64,000 bases of DNA, taken from the NCBI GenBank assembly GCA_016930695.1, contig JAFGGD010000054.1, positions 62,001-126,000 on the forward strand, in the 5' to 3' direction. The stretch comes from Candidatus Eisenbacteria bacterium. Lineage in GTDB: Bacteria > Orphanbacterota > Orphanbacteria > Orphanbacterales > Orphanbacteraceae. The number at the start of each line of letters is the position of its first letter. Position 1 is the stretch's first letter. Below are positions 1-11,810 of the stretch, piece by piece. The notes beneath the pieces were generated by a model. It worked only from the letters and a program-made list of their open reading frames with translations. It made no database searches and was not told where the DNA came from. The translations under genes and the position numbers were made by a program.

Positions 1-921
1 GTGATCGCCGATCGCCGGGACCGGATCGCCACGCTCCTCGTCGCCCCCCTCATGAGTTGCTCCGCCCGCATTCCGGTTTATACGTTAATGATCGCCGCCT
101 TCATTCCCGCCCGAAACGTCGCCGGCTTCCTGCCGCTTCAGGGCTTGGTTTTCGGCGCCATGTACGTGGTCGGCGTGATCGTGGCGATCCCGGTGGCGAT
201 CGTGTTGAAGCGCACGCTGCTGCGCGGCGCGGGGAACACCTTCGTGATGGAGATGCCCTCCTACACGGCGCCGAACCCGCGGTCGGTGGCGATGCGGGTC
301 TACCAGCGCGCCTGGGCTTTCGTGAAGCAGGCGGGCACGATCATCTTCTTCATGTCCATCGTGGTCTGGGCGCTCGGCTACTTTCCCCGCCCCGCATCGA
401 TCACCGCCGACTACCAGGCGGGAGTCCGCTCGGCGGAGGAGAGGCTCGACGGCGCGGAGCGGGAAGAGGAGTTGCTCCGAATCGAGAGTGAGCGGGACGG
501 CGCCTTTTTGCGGCAGAGCTTTCTCGCCCGGGCGGGCCACTTCATAGAACCGGTGGTGGCGCCCCTCGGCTGGGACTGGAAAATCGGCATGGCGACGCTC
601 GCCTCCTTCCCGGCGCGGGAGGTGGTGGTCTCCACGCTGAACGTGATCTACGACCTGGGGAACGGGGCGGAGAACCGGGAGGCGCTGATCGGAACGCTTC
701 GGTCGGCGCGGCGGGACGACGGGTCGCCGGCGTTCACCATCCCCGTCGCGCTTTCGCTGATGGTATTCTTCGCCCTCTGCATCCAATGCGGGGCGTCCCT
801 CGCCGCGATCCGCCGAGAGACCGTCTCCTGGCGATGGCCCCTCTTCACCTTCGGCTACATGACCGCCATCGCCTGGCTCGGCGCCTTCGCCACCCACCAG
901 ATCTTCGTCCGCATCCTTTAG
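1..921 (+). CDS. feoB: Ferrous iron transport protein B, C-terminal part (5' end outside window)
   Basis: This is the membrane part of FeoB, the GTP-coupled Fe(II) importer of the inner membrane. The reading frame is open from base 1, so the N-terminal G domain lies outside the window. The first residues carry the FeoB gate signature around APLMSCSARIPVY, and a second signature, SFPAREVVVSTLN, lies near residue 205; several hydrophobic helices surround both. A charged helical insert at about residues 135-175 separates two membrane segments, as in some FeoB subfamilies. It ends with TAG, followed by a convergent protease gene. No feoA is visible. Family call is secure; the missing GTPase domain cannot be assessed. 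Confidence 0.95.
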   Translation: MIADRRDRIATLLVAPLMSCSARIPVYTLMIAAFIPARNVAGFLPLQGLVFGAMYVVGVIVAIPVAIVLKRTLLRGAGNTFVMEMPSYTAPNPRSVAMRVYQRAWAFVKQAGTIIFFMSIVVWALGYFPRPASITADYQAGVRSAEERLDGAEREEELLRIESERDGAFLRQSFLARAGHFIEPVVAPLGWDWKIGMATLASFPAREVVVSTLNVIYDLGNGAENREALIGTLRSARRDDGSPAFTIPVALSLMVFFALCIQCGASLAAIRRETVSWRWPLFTFGYMTAIAWLGAFATHQIFVRIL

Positions 922-977
922 ATATTATTTTTTATGCCGAGGCCGATCCGCTCGATCATTCGCGCGCCGCTTCCCGG

Positions 978-1724
978 TCAACCGGCCAGCGCCGCCACTT
1001 GCGCGACGCCGGCGGCGTTGACCGCCACGTGCAGGAGGATCGCCGGCCAGATCGAGCCGGCGGCGAGCCGGGACCAACCGAGCACGATTCCGTTCAGAAA
1101 GATGGTGGTCATGTCTGTGGGGCCGTACTGGATGTGCGGGAGCGTCCAGAGCAGAGAGGTGATTCCGACGGCGCCGATCCAGCCCATACGGGAGGCGGCG
1201 AGCCCGTGAAGCAGAAACCCGCGCACCAGGATCTCTTCGAAGAGGGGAGCGGCGACGGCGATGGCGAACCAGAGAACGATCGGCGTGGGGGAACTCCGGT
1301 AGGCCCGCAGGAGAAACTCCGGTACCGGTTCGCCGCCGAGCCGCGTCCGAAAGATCTCGATGGCGATGAAGGCGACCGCGCCGATCGCCGTGGCGGCGAG
1401 GAAACGTCCCCAGCCGCTCCACAGGAGTCCCAGGTATTTCGCCGCCGGGTAGGGGCGGCGGCGGAGCGTGAAGAGCGCGGTGAGGGCGATCCCGACCACG
1501 GCGCCGGCGATCACGCCGCGCTCCAGCACCGCGCCGCCCAGAAGAAGATTCTCCGCGTTCGGGCTTCGCCCCTCCCGGATCATGTCGATCAACGCGCCGA
1601 GCAGGAGGGGGATCTGCACGATCTGGCTGAGCGCCAGGATGAGCAGCCCCACGGCGAGCGTGGAGACCGGGCCGTAGAGGCGGCCTTCCTCCGGGCTCGT
1701 TTGCCGCTCCATCTCCTCGGGCAT
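978..1724 (-). CDS. CPBP family intramembrane glutamic protease
   Basis: A 248-residue polytopic membrane protein of the CPBP/CAAX-protease (Abi) family, which cleaves substrates within the membrane. The EExxxR motif is at residues 163-168 (EEILVR), a histidine follows at 197 within LPHIQYG, and the HxxxN motif is at 232-236. About six to eight hydrophobic helices can be seen. The start has an AAGGAG ribosome site about 6 bases upstream. It sits directly after feoB in convergent orientation and about 80 bases downstream of the methyltransferase gene on the same strand. The substrate cannot be inferred; family members range from bacteriocin self-immunity to protein maturation. Confidence 0.85.
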   Translation of the reverse strand: MPEEMERQTSPEEGRLYGPVSTLAVGLLILALSQIVQIPLLLGALIDMIREGRSPNAENLLLGGAVLERGVIAGAVVGIALTALFTLRRRPYPAAKYLGLLWSGWGRFLAATAIGAVAFIAIEIFRTRLGGEPVPEFLLRAYRSSPTPIVLWFAIAVAAPLFEEILVRGFLLHGLAASRMGWIGAVGITSLLWTLPHIQYGPTDMTTIFLNGIVLGWSRLAAGSIWPAILLHVAVNAAGVAQVAALAG

Positions 1725-1805
1725 GCGCGCTCTCCTTCCCCGGCGAGTTACCGGAGGGTTCCTCGCGAGCGAAAGGGGGGATCGCTCCGGGATCCGCGCC
1801 GGCTC

Positions 1806-2996
1806 TTATTCCGCGACGCGGCAGACGAGTCCCTTGAGATAGTTCCCCTCCGGAAAGGCGAGGGAAACCGGGTGGTCCGGCGGCTGGCCGAGGCGGTGCA
1901 GCACCTGGACCTCACGGCCCGAGTCGAGCGCCGCGCCGGCCACCACTTTCCGAAAGAGCGGCTCCTCCATGAGGGCGGAACAGGAGAAGGTGAAGAGCAG
2001 CCCGCCCGGCCGCAATAACTTGAACGCCAAAAGATTGATGTCCTTGTAGGCCCGTGCGGCACGTTCCAGGTGACTCTTCGCCTCGACGAACCGGGGCGGA
2101 TCGAGGACGATCGCGTCGAAGGAGCGGCGGGAGTCGCGGAAGCGCCGGAGGACCTCGAAAACGTCCCCCTCCAGGTTCTCGATCCGGTCCTCTCCGATGC
2201 CGTTCCTTTCGGCGTTCCGGCGGGCCGTTTCCAGCGCGTCCCGCGAAGACTCCAGGTTCGTCGCCCGGGCCGCGCCGGCGGCGACGCAGGCGACGGCGAA
2301 AGCGCCGGTGTAGGCGAAGGCGTTGAGCACCTCCGCGCCGCCGGTCATGGTCGCCGCGACGGCCCTGTTTTCCCTCTGGTCCAGATAGAACCCGGTCTTG
2401 TGGCCGCGCCGCACATCCACAAGAAAGCGGCAGCGCCCCTCGCGGATCTTGATCGTCTCCGGCGGCTCCGACCCGGCGAGAGGACCCTCCCGGCGCTCGA
2501 GTCCCTCCTTTTCCCGCGCCGCCCCGTCGGAACGCTCGTAGACACCGGCCGATGGGAGGGCGTCTCCGAGGGCGTCCAGGATCTCTCCGCGCCGCCGCTC
2601 CGCGCCGGCGGAGGTGAAACGGCAGACCAGGAAACCGGCGTAACGGTCCACCGTGACCCCCGGAAGACCATCCGACTCGGCGTGAATCACGCGGTAGGCG
2701 TCCAGTTTCTCCGCCTCGACCCGCTCCCGTCGCAACCGGACCGCGCGGGCGACGCGGGCGCGGATGAAGGAGCCGTCTACTTCCTCTTCGGGATCGAAGG
2801 TCCACATGCGAACCGCGATCTGCGAGCGGGGCGACCAGGCGCCGCGGCCGAGAGCGCTCCCGTCCCCGGCGATCACCTCCACCGTTTCCCCGGATTCCGG
2901 GTCGCCGTCGACGCGTTCCACCGCTCCCGAGAAGACCCACGGGTGCCGCCGGAGCAAGGAACGCTCTCGCCCCGCTTTCAGAAATAGACGGGCCAT
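1806..2996 (-). CDS. rlmI: Class I rRNA large-subunit methyltransferase, RlmI-like (m5C)
   Basis: 396 residues, the normal length for RlmI/YwbD-type enzymes. An N-terminal PUA-like RNA-binding domain (about residues 1-80, beginning LKAGRERSLLRRHPWVFSG) precedes a Rossmann methyltransferase domain. The SAM-binding loop is NAFAYTGAF, the catalytic motif is LDPPRF, and a later FSCSALM carries the cysteine expected of a 5-methylcytosine transferase. By family it modifies 23S rRNA (C1962 in E. coli). A strong GGGAGGAAG ribosome site precedes the ATG. Subfamily assignment to RlmI rather than a paralogue such as RlmK/RlmO is inferred from the PUA domain and the Cys motif. Confidence 0.85.
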   Translation of the reverse strand: MARLFLKAGRERSLLRRHPWVFSGAVERVDGDPESGETVEVIAGDGSALGRGAWSPRSQIAVRMWTFDPEEEVDGSFIRARVARAVRLRRERVEAEKLDAYRVIHAESDGLPGVTVDRYAGFLVCRFTSAGAERRRGEILDALGDALPSAGVYERSDGAAREKEGLERREGPLAGSEPPETIKIREGRCRFLVDVRRGHKTGFYLDQRENRAVAATMTGGAEVLNAFAYTGAFAVACVAAGAARATNLESSRDALETARRNAERNGIGEDRIENLEGDVFEVLRRFRDSRRSFDAIVLDPPRFVEAKSHLERAARAYKDINLLAFKLLRPGGLLFTFSCSALMEEPLFRKVVAGAALDSGREVQVLHRLGQPPDHPVSLAFPEGNYLKGLVCRVAE

Positions 2997-3162
2997 CTTC
3001 CTCCCTTTCCGCGCGCGGCCCGTTCCGGTCGCGCGGGGCCGTGCTCCCGCCGTCCATCATAGGAAGGGCGGGGCGCGACGGGAAGCGCGAAAAGGGAAAG
3101 GCGGAAAATCGCGGTCGCGGGGAAGAGGACGTATCGCCCGGACCTCGCCCGGATGGACCGCC

Positions 3163-4008
3163 CTAGCGCTCCCCCCTCTCCCAGCGGAGCAGCCAGCGGT
3201 AGAAGCGTGGGTTTTCGTAGATGTTCTCCGCGTTGCTTTTCTCGGGAGTCCGTATCGACAGGATGCGTCGTGCCCGGGGCGTCTCCCGGAGACCGCCCGG
3301 ATCGTCGATTCGGATGAAACGGTCGCCGCCGAAAAACTCGATCCGCCTCACCGTCTCGATCAGAAGATCCGAGGGCGCGGCCGGATTGTCTCTGTTTTCA
3401 ATGATCCATATCGGTAGTTTTTCGAAGGCGGACCGCGCGTCTGCCGAGTCGAGCCTGATCGCGGCGGCGCGGGGGAGACCGCCCAGGGGCGCCGCGGCGG
3501 CGAAGCGGTCCGGATGTTGCTCGAGACAAACCCAGACGCCGCACTCACCGCCGCCGGTCCCGGTCAGATAGACGCGCCGCGGGTCTCCGTGGTATGCGCG
3601 CGTCACGTCGTCCACCAGCTCCATTAAACGGTCGGTCCGATCCTCCCGCGGACCATCCTCTTCCCGGACGCCCGTGAAACGGGGCGAGAGAATGAGAAAG
3701 TCCCGGCGCAGGAAGGCGAGATCCTTCCGGTCCATGGTCTCCACCACGCGGGCGGGGCCGGAGATGATGTCCCCCCCCGACCGCCCCCCCCACCACCCCG
3801 CTTCACGCAGGGCGAGGAGCAGCGGCCAGGAGCGAGAGCGATCATAGCCCTCCGGAATCCAAAGCAGATAGCCGTCGATCGATTCGCCGGGGAGCCAAGT
3901 CATCGTGTGCGTCCCCGCCTTCGGCGAGGGCTCGCGATCGCAGGAGAAAAGGCAAGCCGCGCAGAGAATCGCGGTGATGAAAAACCGGAGGTGCGGGTCG
4001 GTGCGCAT
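3163..4008 (-). CDS. Lipoprotein with esterase/PHB-depolymerase-like alpha/beta-hydrolase fold, catalytic Ser missing
   Basis: 281 residues starting at an ATG with GGAG upstream. A lipoprotein signal peptide (lipobox LFSC, Cys at residue 23) predicts membrane anchoring outside the cytoplasm. The body resembles carboxylesterases of the polyhydroxybutyrate-depolymerase type: a YLLWIPEGY strand, a conserved VYLTG strand and a QHPDRFAAAAPLGG segment. At the nucleophile elbow, where the family has G-x-S-x-G, this protein reads G-T-G-G-G (residues 150-154); base positions 3553-3555 encode Gly where Ser is expected. It is therefore either a non-catalytic binding protein or uses another chemistry. 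It lies 146 bases downstream of the minus-strand protease gene and may be co-transcribed with it. Confidence 0.7.
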   Translation of the reverse strand: MRTDPHLRFFITAILCAACLFSCDREPSPKAGTHTMTWLPGESIDGYLLWIPEGYDRSRSWPLLLALREAGWWGGRSGGDIISGPARVVETMDRKDLAFLRRDFLILSPRFTGVREEDGPREDRTDRLMELVDDVTRAYHGDPRRVYLTGTGGGECGVWVCLEQHPDRFAAAAPLGGLPRAAAIRLDSADARSAFEKLPIWIIENRDNPAAPSDLLIETVRRIEFFGGDRFIRIDDPGGLRETPRARRILSIRTPEKSNAENIYENPRFYRWLLRWERGER

Positions 4009-4154
4009 CGTCCATCTCCGCGGGGTCTCGGAAAGGGGCTCCAGAGCGGCTCGTCGATAGCCGGCGTCCCGGCCGCCGCTCGGTGGGTCGCGGCGGACCG
4101 GAAAACGGGCGGAAGACGCTTCTCTGATGAAGACGAGCAAACGCGCCATTCCAT

Positions 4155-5447
4155 TCAACGGAGAGCGTGCGCTGCGCCCGTTGCTCGGGAGTCTCCTTTC
4201 GGCGCGGTCAGGACGATCCGCATCCGGTCGAAGTCGAAGGTCATCGCCCAGGCATTGAAATAGTCGTGCGAGATGATCCCCGCGAGGAGAAAACCCCATC
4301 GATCCGGCGGTCCCGGGAATCCCCCGTGCAGGCCCCGGATTCCCTCGCGCCGCGCGCCCCCCAGAGAGAGTTCGTCGAGAGTGAAGGATCGGATCTCGAC
4401 CGGCCCGCCGCCGCCGATGCCCGTCATCGTCTCCTCGGACAGTTCGATTCCCGCCTCGTCGATCAGGAAATCGGCCGGAACGAATCCGCCGCCCGCCAGT
4501 CCCGTGTCCACCAGGAAAAGACAAGGGCCGGCGCCGTTCGCCGTTCCACGGGCGACCATGAAATGATCCCCCGCCATCCGGAAGGGGATCTCGTGGCCCC
4601 CCGGCGGAGCGGAGGCGCTTTCCGCGCGCCGCCGGAGCACGAGCCTCTCGCCGGGATAGTCGATGGTGGAGAGGAAGTGATAGAGGACGACCGTTCCGAT
4701 CACGCCGTCGATCGATCCGCCGGGACCGGGAGGAAAACGAATCCCCTTGAGATGGATCGGCACGTTCTTCACCGTAAATCCACCGAGACCGATCGAATCG
4801 GCGCGGCCGTATTCATACATCGCCCGGCGTCCTCCGGCGAAAACGCCCTCTTCGGCGCCGAAGGATCTCCCCGCGCCCGCGCTCGCCGCGAATGCCGGGT
4901 CCAAGGAGAGCACCGATCCTCCCGTGTCGATCAGAAAGCGCCCCGTCCGCCCGTTGACACGGATCGTGACGACCGGCAGAGGAAATCCCTCCAGGAAGGG
5001 GAGGACGGCCGAGTCGGCGGTTCCGGCGATCTCGTACGGCGCCTCTCCTTCGAAGCTCTCCATTTGATCGGCGAAGGCGGTCCGCCCGGCGGCGCGCAGA
5101 AGAGGCGCGGCGGCCGTGAAACGGTCCCGGCGATAATGGGTCTCCGCTAAAAGGAGCTTCGGGCGCTTCTCTTCCGGAAGGAGATCCGTCGCGGCGCGGA
5201 GCCGAGATTCCGCCTCGTCCAAACGGTTCTCCAGAAGAGCGATCTCGCCCAGACGGAGCAACGCACTTCCGCCGTCGTCCCCGTCTCTCTCGTATTCCGC
5301 ACGGTACGCCTCCTCGGCGCGCGCAAAATCGCCCGCCCGAAAAAGACTGTCCGCGGGTATCGCCCCGCTCGCGGCGACGGCGAAAACCGGCCGAAGCGCC
5401 ACCGCCGCCAGGGCGAGGCACGCCCACCCGATCCATACTCTTCGCAT
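4155..5447 (-). CDS. Exported TPR plus retropepsin-like aspartic protease
   Basis: 430 residues. The start at 5447 is preferred because AGGAGGTGCGG lies just upstream and the first 27 residues form a signal peptide (MRRVWIGW...AVAASG). Residues 30-125 contain two or three TPR-like helical repeats. The rest is a duplicated clan-AA protease fold with two active-site motifs, DTG at 174-176 and DTG at 314-316, so both halves of the catalytic pair are in one chain. It presumably acts in the periplasm or on the surface. It is divergent from the ArsR-like gene at 5603, and a second exported protease of the same clan lies at 7613. The natural substrate is unknown. Confidence 0.75.
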   Translation of the reverse strand: MRRVWIGWACLALAAVALRPVFAVAASGAIPADSLFRAGDFARAEEAYRAEYERDGDDGGSALLRLGEIALLENRLDEAESRLRAATDLLPEEKRPKLLLAETHYRRDRFTAAAPLLRAAGRTAFADQMESFEGEAPYEIAGTADSAVLPFLEGFPLPVVTIRVNGRTGRFLIDTGGSVLSLDPAFAASAGAGRSFGAEEGVFAGGRRAMYEYGRADSIGLGGFTVKNVPIHLKGIRFPPGPGGSIDGVIGTVVLYHFLSTIDYPGERLVLRRRAESASAPPGGHEIPFRMAGDHFMVARGTANGAGPCLFLVDTGLAGGGFVPADFLIDEAGIELSEETMTGIGGGGPVEIRSFTLDELSLGGARREGIRGLHGGFPGPPDRWGFLLAGIISHDYFNAWAMTFDFDRMRIVLTAPKGDSRATGAAHALR

Positions 5448-5568
5448 CGCCGCACCTCCTTTGCTTCGTCGGCCCGCCGGAGGAGGCATTCCTCCGACCG
5501 GCTCACTCTCTCCGACGAAAGGAATCGAACGTCTGTTCAAATAATTTTGAATTTTTAAACGGTTTGCC

Positions 5569-5596
5569 TTGACGCCCCGCTCGGATCGTTTAGGAT
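5569..5596 (+). promoter_or_regulatory. Candidate sigma70 promoter for the ArsR-like gene
   Basis: TTGACG at 5569-5574 and TAGGAT at 5591-5596 with a 16-base spacer lie in the AT-richer divergent gap between the protease and the regulator. Transcription would begin at about 5603, the A of the start codon, which suggests a leaderless mRNA. However, AGGA inside the -10 box could also serve as a ribosome site if transcription begins further upstream. Confidence 0.45.
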
Positions 5597-5602
5597 CGAT
5601 CC

Positions 5603-6175
5603 ATGAGCGCGCCGCGGGACAAGATGGTGCTCCGTTCGCCCGAGCAGGTCGCCGCGCTCGGCTCGCCGGTCCGTTTCCGGATCGTCGACATCCTCGCCCT
5701 GCGCGGCGCCTCCTCCGTTCGGGAGATCGCCGTCGGCGCCGGCTGCTCCGTCACCTCTCTCTACTATCACATCCGCGTGCTGGAGAAGGTGGGCATCCTC
5801 GAAGAGGCGGCGACGCGGGGGACGGGACGGCGCATGGAGAAAACCTACCGGCTTCGGGCGGGGAAGCTCGTCATCGACCCGAAGAAGCGTTCCGTCCCGT
5901 ACCGGCGGGCCATGGCGGACAGCTGCGCCGCCCTCCTCCGCCGCGCGGAGAGGGATTATCGTGCCGCCGCCTCGGCGACGGAGGTCCGGTTGGAAGGCGA
6001 AGAAAGGGACCTGATGATCCGGCGCCTCGTCCTCCGTCTCGATTCCGAGGGGCTCGCGCGTTTGAACCGTCTGCTCGACCGCGTTTCGGCACACGCCGGA
6101 CGGCGCGGCGGGGCTGGCGGCGCCCCCGTGACTCTCACCATCGCCATGAGCCGGGTACCCGAGCTGGATCGCTGA
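5603..6175 (+). CDS. ArsR-like winged-helix transcriptional regulator
   Basis: 190 residues. The N-terminal 80 residues form a winged helix of the ArsR/HTH_20 type: LGSPVRFRIVDIL, then SVREIAVGAGCSVTSLYYHIRVLEKVGIL, with the recognition helix around SVTSLYYHIRVL. The C-terminal 100 residues are helical and resemble the sensor/dimerisation part of multidomain HTH_20 proteins; no ArsR metal-binding cysteine motif is visible. It is divergently placed from the exported protease gene at 4155-5447, so autoregulation and control of that gene are plausible but not shown. The ATG is only 7 bases from a good -10 box. Confidence 0.75.
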   Translation: MSAPRDKMVLRSPEQVAALGSPVRFRIVDILALRGASSVREIAVGAGCSVTSLYYHIRVLEKVGILEEAATRGTGRRMEKTYRLRAGKLVIDPKKRSVPYRRAMADSCAALLRRAERDYRAAASATEVRLEGEERDLMIRRLVLRLDSEGLARLNRLLDRVSAHAGRRGGAGGAPVTLTIAMSRVPELDR

Positions 6176-6194
6176 CGGCCGCGGCGCACTCCCG

Positions 6195-7340
6195 TTACGG
6201 AGCCACGGCCGGCGACTCCAACACCGCCGGGAGGAACTCCAGATCCTTGGGATAATTGAGGCTGTCGGCGACAACCGCGTATTCGCCCGTGACGGAGTGG
6301 ATCCGATAGAGCTCACCGGAGAAATTCACGACCGCGTAGATGTAGGAACCGGCGGTGGCCAAGCCGGTGATGTTCCCCGCGGGGAGGGTGCAGAGATCGG
6401 TCACGTCGCCCTCCGCCGTGAACCGGTGGATCTTCTTCGAGCGGCCCAGACTGAACGCGCCGTTTCCGTAGTCGATCGCGCCCAGCCACCCGCCGGTCGG
6501 ATCGATCTCGCGGAAGATGGTCGCCGTGAGGGTCGTGAGATCGAGATCGATCAGCTGGCTATTCCCCGTCTCGGAGATGTAGGCGTGCCCGCCCACGACG
6601 ACGCCGTCCAGGCTCTGCAACTCGTCGGGGCTCGAGTCGGGCATGGCGAGGGCGGCCGCGAGCGATCCGTCCACGGACATGCAGAAGATCGAATCGGTGG
6701 CGTTGTCCAGGAAGGTGAATCCCCCGTCGGGGTGGATAAACCAATCATAGCCCCTCGCGTTCGCCGCGGCGACCGGCACGACGTCGACCGTGTTTCCCTG
6801 GTGATCGATCTCGGTGATCGAGGCATGGTCTTTGAGAAAGATCCTCGTGCCGAGCACCTCCACGAACGCGCGCGATTCACTCAACACGAAACCGTTCCCG
6901 CTGAAGTCGAGCGCCGTGATTCCATCGTTGGTTCGTGTCAGAAAGGTTCCGGCGACCACCTCGACCGCGACGGTGTCCGCGTCGCTTTCACCCTCTCCGT
7001 CCGAAACGGTCACCCAGAGATCCACGGTCCCCTCTACGCCCGGCGCGATCCAGTCGGCTTCATTCCCGGTGTTCGTCGAATCCGCGTACGTCCCCGCCGC
7101 GGCTCCCCATGCATAGGTCAGGGAGTCGCCGTCCGGGTCCACGGCCACGCAGGCGAGCGCCGCGCCCTCGCCGGGGCGGAGGATCGGCGGGTTCACCACG
7201 AACGCCGCGATCGCGGGGGCGTCGTTTTCCGCTCCACCGTTTCCTTCCGGCGAGCCGGGATCGTCGCCGCCGCATCCGACCGTGAAAAGAAACGGAAGCA
7301 GAACAAGAACCGCGCAACACGCATGGACCGGGATACGCAT
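6195..7340 (-). CDS. PKD-domain lipoprotein with propeller-like C-terminus
   Basis: 381 residues. The signal peptide ends in lipobox TVGC (Cys 23) followed by a Gly/Asp/Pro/Glu linker. Residues about 40-130 look like a PKD/Ig-like beta-sandwich (ACVAVDPDGDSLTYAW, then WVTVSDGEGESDADTVAVEV). The remaining 250 residues form repeated strand pairs with motifs such as GNTVDVVPV, GSLAAALAMP and GDVTDLCTLP, consistent with a beta-propeller. A GAGGAG ribosome site precedes the ATG. No catalytic residues are recognised. A role in surface adhesion or sensing is possible, but no function can be assigned. Confidence 0.7.
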   Translation of the reverse strand: MRIPVHACCAVLVLLPFLFTVGCGGDDPGSPEGNGGAENDAPAIAAFVVNPPILRPGEGAALACVAVDPDGDSLTYAWGAAAGTYADSTNTGNEADWIAPGVEGTVDLWVTVSDGEGESDADTVAVEVVAGTFLTRTNDGITALDFSGNGFVLSESRAFVEVLGTRIFLKDHASITEIDHQGNTVDVVPVAAANARGYDWFIHPDGGFTFLDNATDSIFCMSVDGSLAAALAMPDSSPDELQSLDGVVVGGHAYISETGNSQLIDLDLTTLTATIFREIDPTGGWLGAIDYGNGAFSLGRSKKIHRFTAEGDVTDLCTLPAGNITGLATAGSYIYAVVNFSGELYRIHSVTGEYAVVADSLNYPKDLEFLPAVLESPAVAP

Positions 7341-7612
7341 GAGTCACTCCTCGCCAAGGTTCGTTGGAATACCGAGGGCGGTCGAGCGGCAACCGCCGAC
7401 CCGAAGATATGCGGAGCGGGGGGGGCGAATCAATGGCGGAGGCGAGGCGGCCCGACGGGAGAGACCGCTTCCCCGGATCGGATCTGCGGTTTTCGTCGCA
7501 TCCGTTATTTTCCCGCGACTTTTCGGCTCCGCGGCGGGTCTTTCCCTCGACCGTTCCCCCGAAGATTTTCCGCGCGGGCGAAGCGCGCGGGCGCCGTCAC
7601 GAGGAGTCTTTC

Positions 7613-8887
7613 ATGCGCAGCACCGGAGTCGCCGTCGCTCTCTTCCTCGCACTCGCCTTTTTCGGAGCCGCGGACGCGCGGGCGTTCGCTTCGCCCGGCG
7701 CGCCGCCCGACGCATCGAAGCGGTGGCCCACGCCGCCCCCCGGCTCTTACGAGGTCCTATCCGAAGACGGCGCGGCGCGCATTCCCTTCACGATTTTCCG
7801 GGGCGACATCCTGATGGACGCCGAAATCGGCGGGCGAAAACTCCGTTTGATGCTCGACAACGGCGTCCTCTGGGATCAGCTGCTTCTTTTCGGCAGCCCG
7901 CGCATCGATTCCCTGGAGCTCGCTTACGGCGACACCATCCTCGTGGGCGGCGCGGGCGACGGAGACCCGGTGGTCTCGCTCATGGCGCGGGACGTGGCGG
8001 TCCGATTCGCCGGCGTCGAGTTCGCGGGGCAGGAGGCGATCGTCACCCCCTACGCATCGGGCCTGACCGATCTCTGGGAAGGAGCGGACGGACAGGTGAG
8101 CGCCGCGTTCTTCAAACATTTCGTCGTGGACATCGATTTCGACGCGATGACGATCACTCTGATCCCTCCCGACGATTTCGAATACCGAGGAGGAGGAGGG
8201 GCGATTCCCATGCGGCCGATGCCGAACGGCTCCTACACGCTACCGGCGACGCTGCGCTATCAGGGCGGTGCGCTTCATCCCGGCGAACTCAGCATCGATC
8301 TCGGCGGCTCCCACGCCTTGCAGCTCCCCTCCCCGTCTCCCCGGACCGCGCCCCTTCCCGAAAACACGCTCGCCGTCTCGCTCGGTTTCGGCGTGCAGGG
8401 AGAGGTGCGCGGACGGCTCGGCCGGATCGCCGGCGTTCGGATCGGTCCTTACGAGGTCGCCGGCGTGCTGGCCGGCTTCCGCGATCCGCCCGCCTTGGAC
8501 GGCGAAGATCGGGAGGCATACATCGGCTTCGAACTCCTCTCCCGTTTCAATCTGGTGTTCGACTACGCGCGGGAGCGCCTCTTTATCGAGCCGAACGGTC
8601 GCTTCGCCGAACCGTTCGAACACGACATGTCCGGCATGGGGCTCGGAAGGGCGGAGGACGGGACGTGGGCGGTCGCCTCGGTGCGTCCGGGAACGCCGGC
8701 GGAGGAGGCGGGGCTGCGCGCGGGAGATCGGATCCTGCGGATCGACGGGAAATCCGCGGACGGATTCGGGAGGGACGACCTCCGGCCGCTTTTCCGGAGG
8801 GCGGGCGCCGCTCTCCGCCTCCGCCTCTCCCGCGACGGAACCGAGAGAGAGATCGTGATCGTCCTCCGGCTCCGTCGTTTGATCTGA
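7613..8887 (+). CDS. Exported retropepsin-like protein with C-terminal PDZ domain
   Basis: 424 residues from an ATG 6 bases after GAGGAG. Residues 1-24 form a signal peptide (ALAFFGAADARA). Two protease-like halves follow, with the Asp-Xaa-Gly motifs DNG at 82-84 and DLG at 229-231; the usual Thr/Ser after Asp is replaced in both, although the aspartates remain. The last 90 residues are a PDZ domain (VRPGTPAEEAGLRAGDRILRI). Architecture matches the periplasmic aspartyl protease/PDZ group. It is a distant relative of the gene at 4155-5447, which keeps two canonical DTG motifs. Activity is uncertain because of the altered motifs. Confidence 0.75.
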   Translation: MRSTGVAVALFLALAFFGAADARAFASPGAPPDASKRWPTPPPGSYEVLSEDGAARIPFTIFRGDILMDAEIGGRKLRLMLDNGVLWDQLLLFGSPRIDSLELAYGDTILVGGAGDGDPVVSLMARDVAVRFAGVEFAGQEAIVTPYASGLTDLWEGADGQVSAAFFKHFVVDIDFDAMTITLIPPDDFEYRGGGGAIPMRPMPNGSYTLPATLRYQGGALHPGELSIDLGGSHALQLPSPSPRTAPLPENTLAVSLGFGVQGEVRGRLGRIAGVRIGPYEVAGVLAGFRDPPALDGEDREAYIGFELLSRFNLVFDYARERLFIEPNGRFAEPFEHDMSGMGLGRAEDGTWAVASVRPGTPAEEAGLRAGDRILRIDGKSADGFGRDDLRPLFRRAGAALRLRLSRDGTEREIVIVLRLRRLI

Positions 8888-8931
8888 GCGGCGGCCGCGC
8901 CTCTCTTCGTCCCCCTTCTCGGCCCGCTCGA

Positions 8932-11763
<2,832 letters not shown>

Positions 11764-11810
11764 CGCCGGCGGCCCGGCGAAACCCGATCACGACAGAACG
11801 GAGAAACGCG

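Noticed and set aside
4008-4524. N-terminal extension of the esterase-fold lipoprotein
   Set aside because: It would run in another frame through the upstream protease gene and bury the signal peptide.
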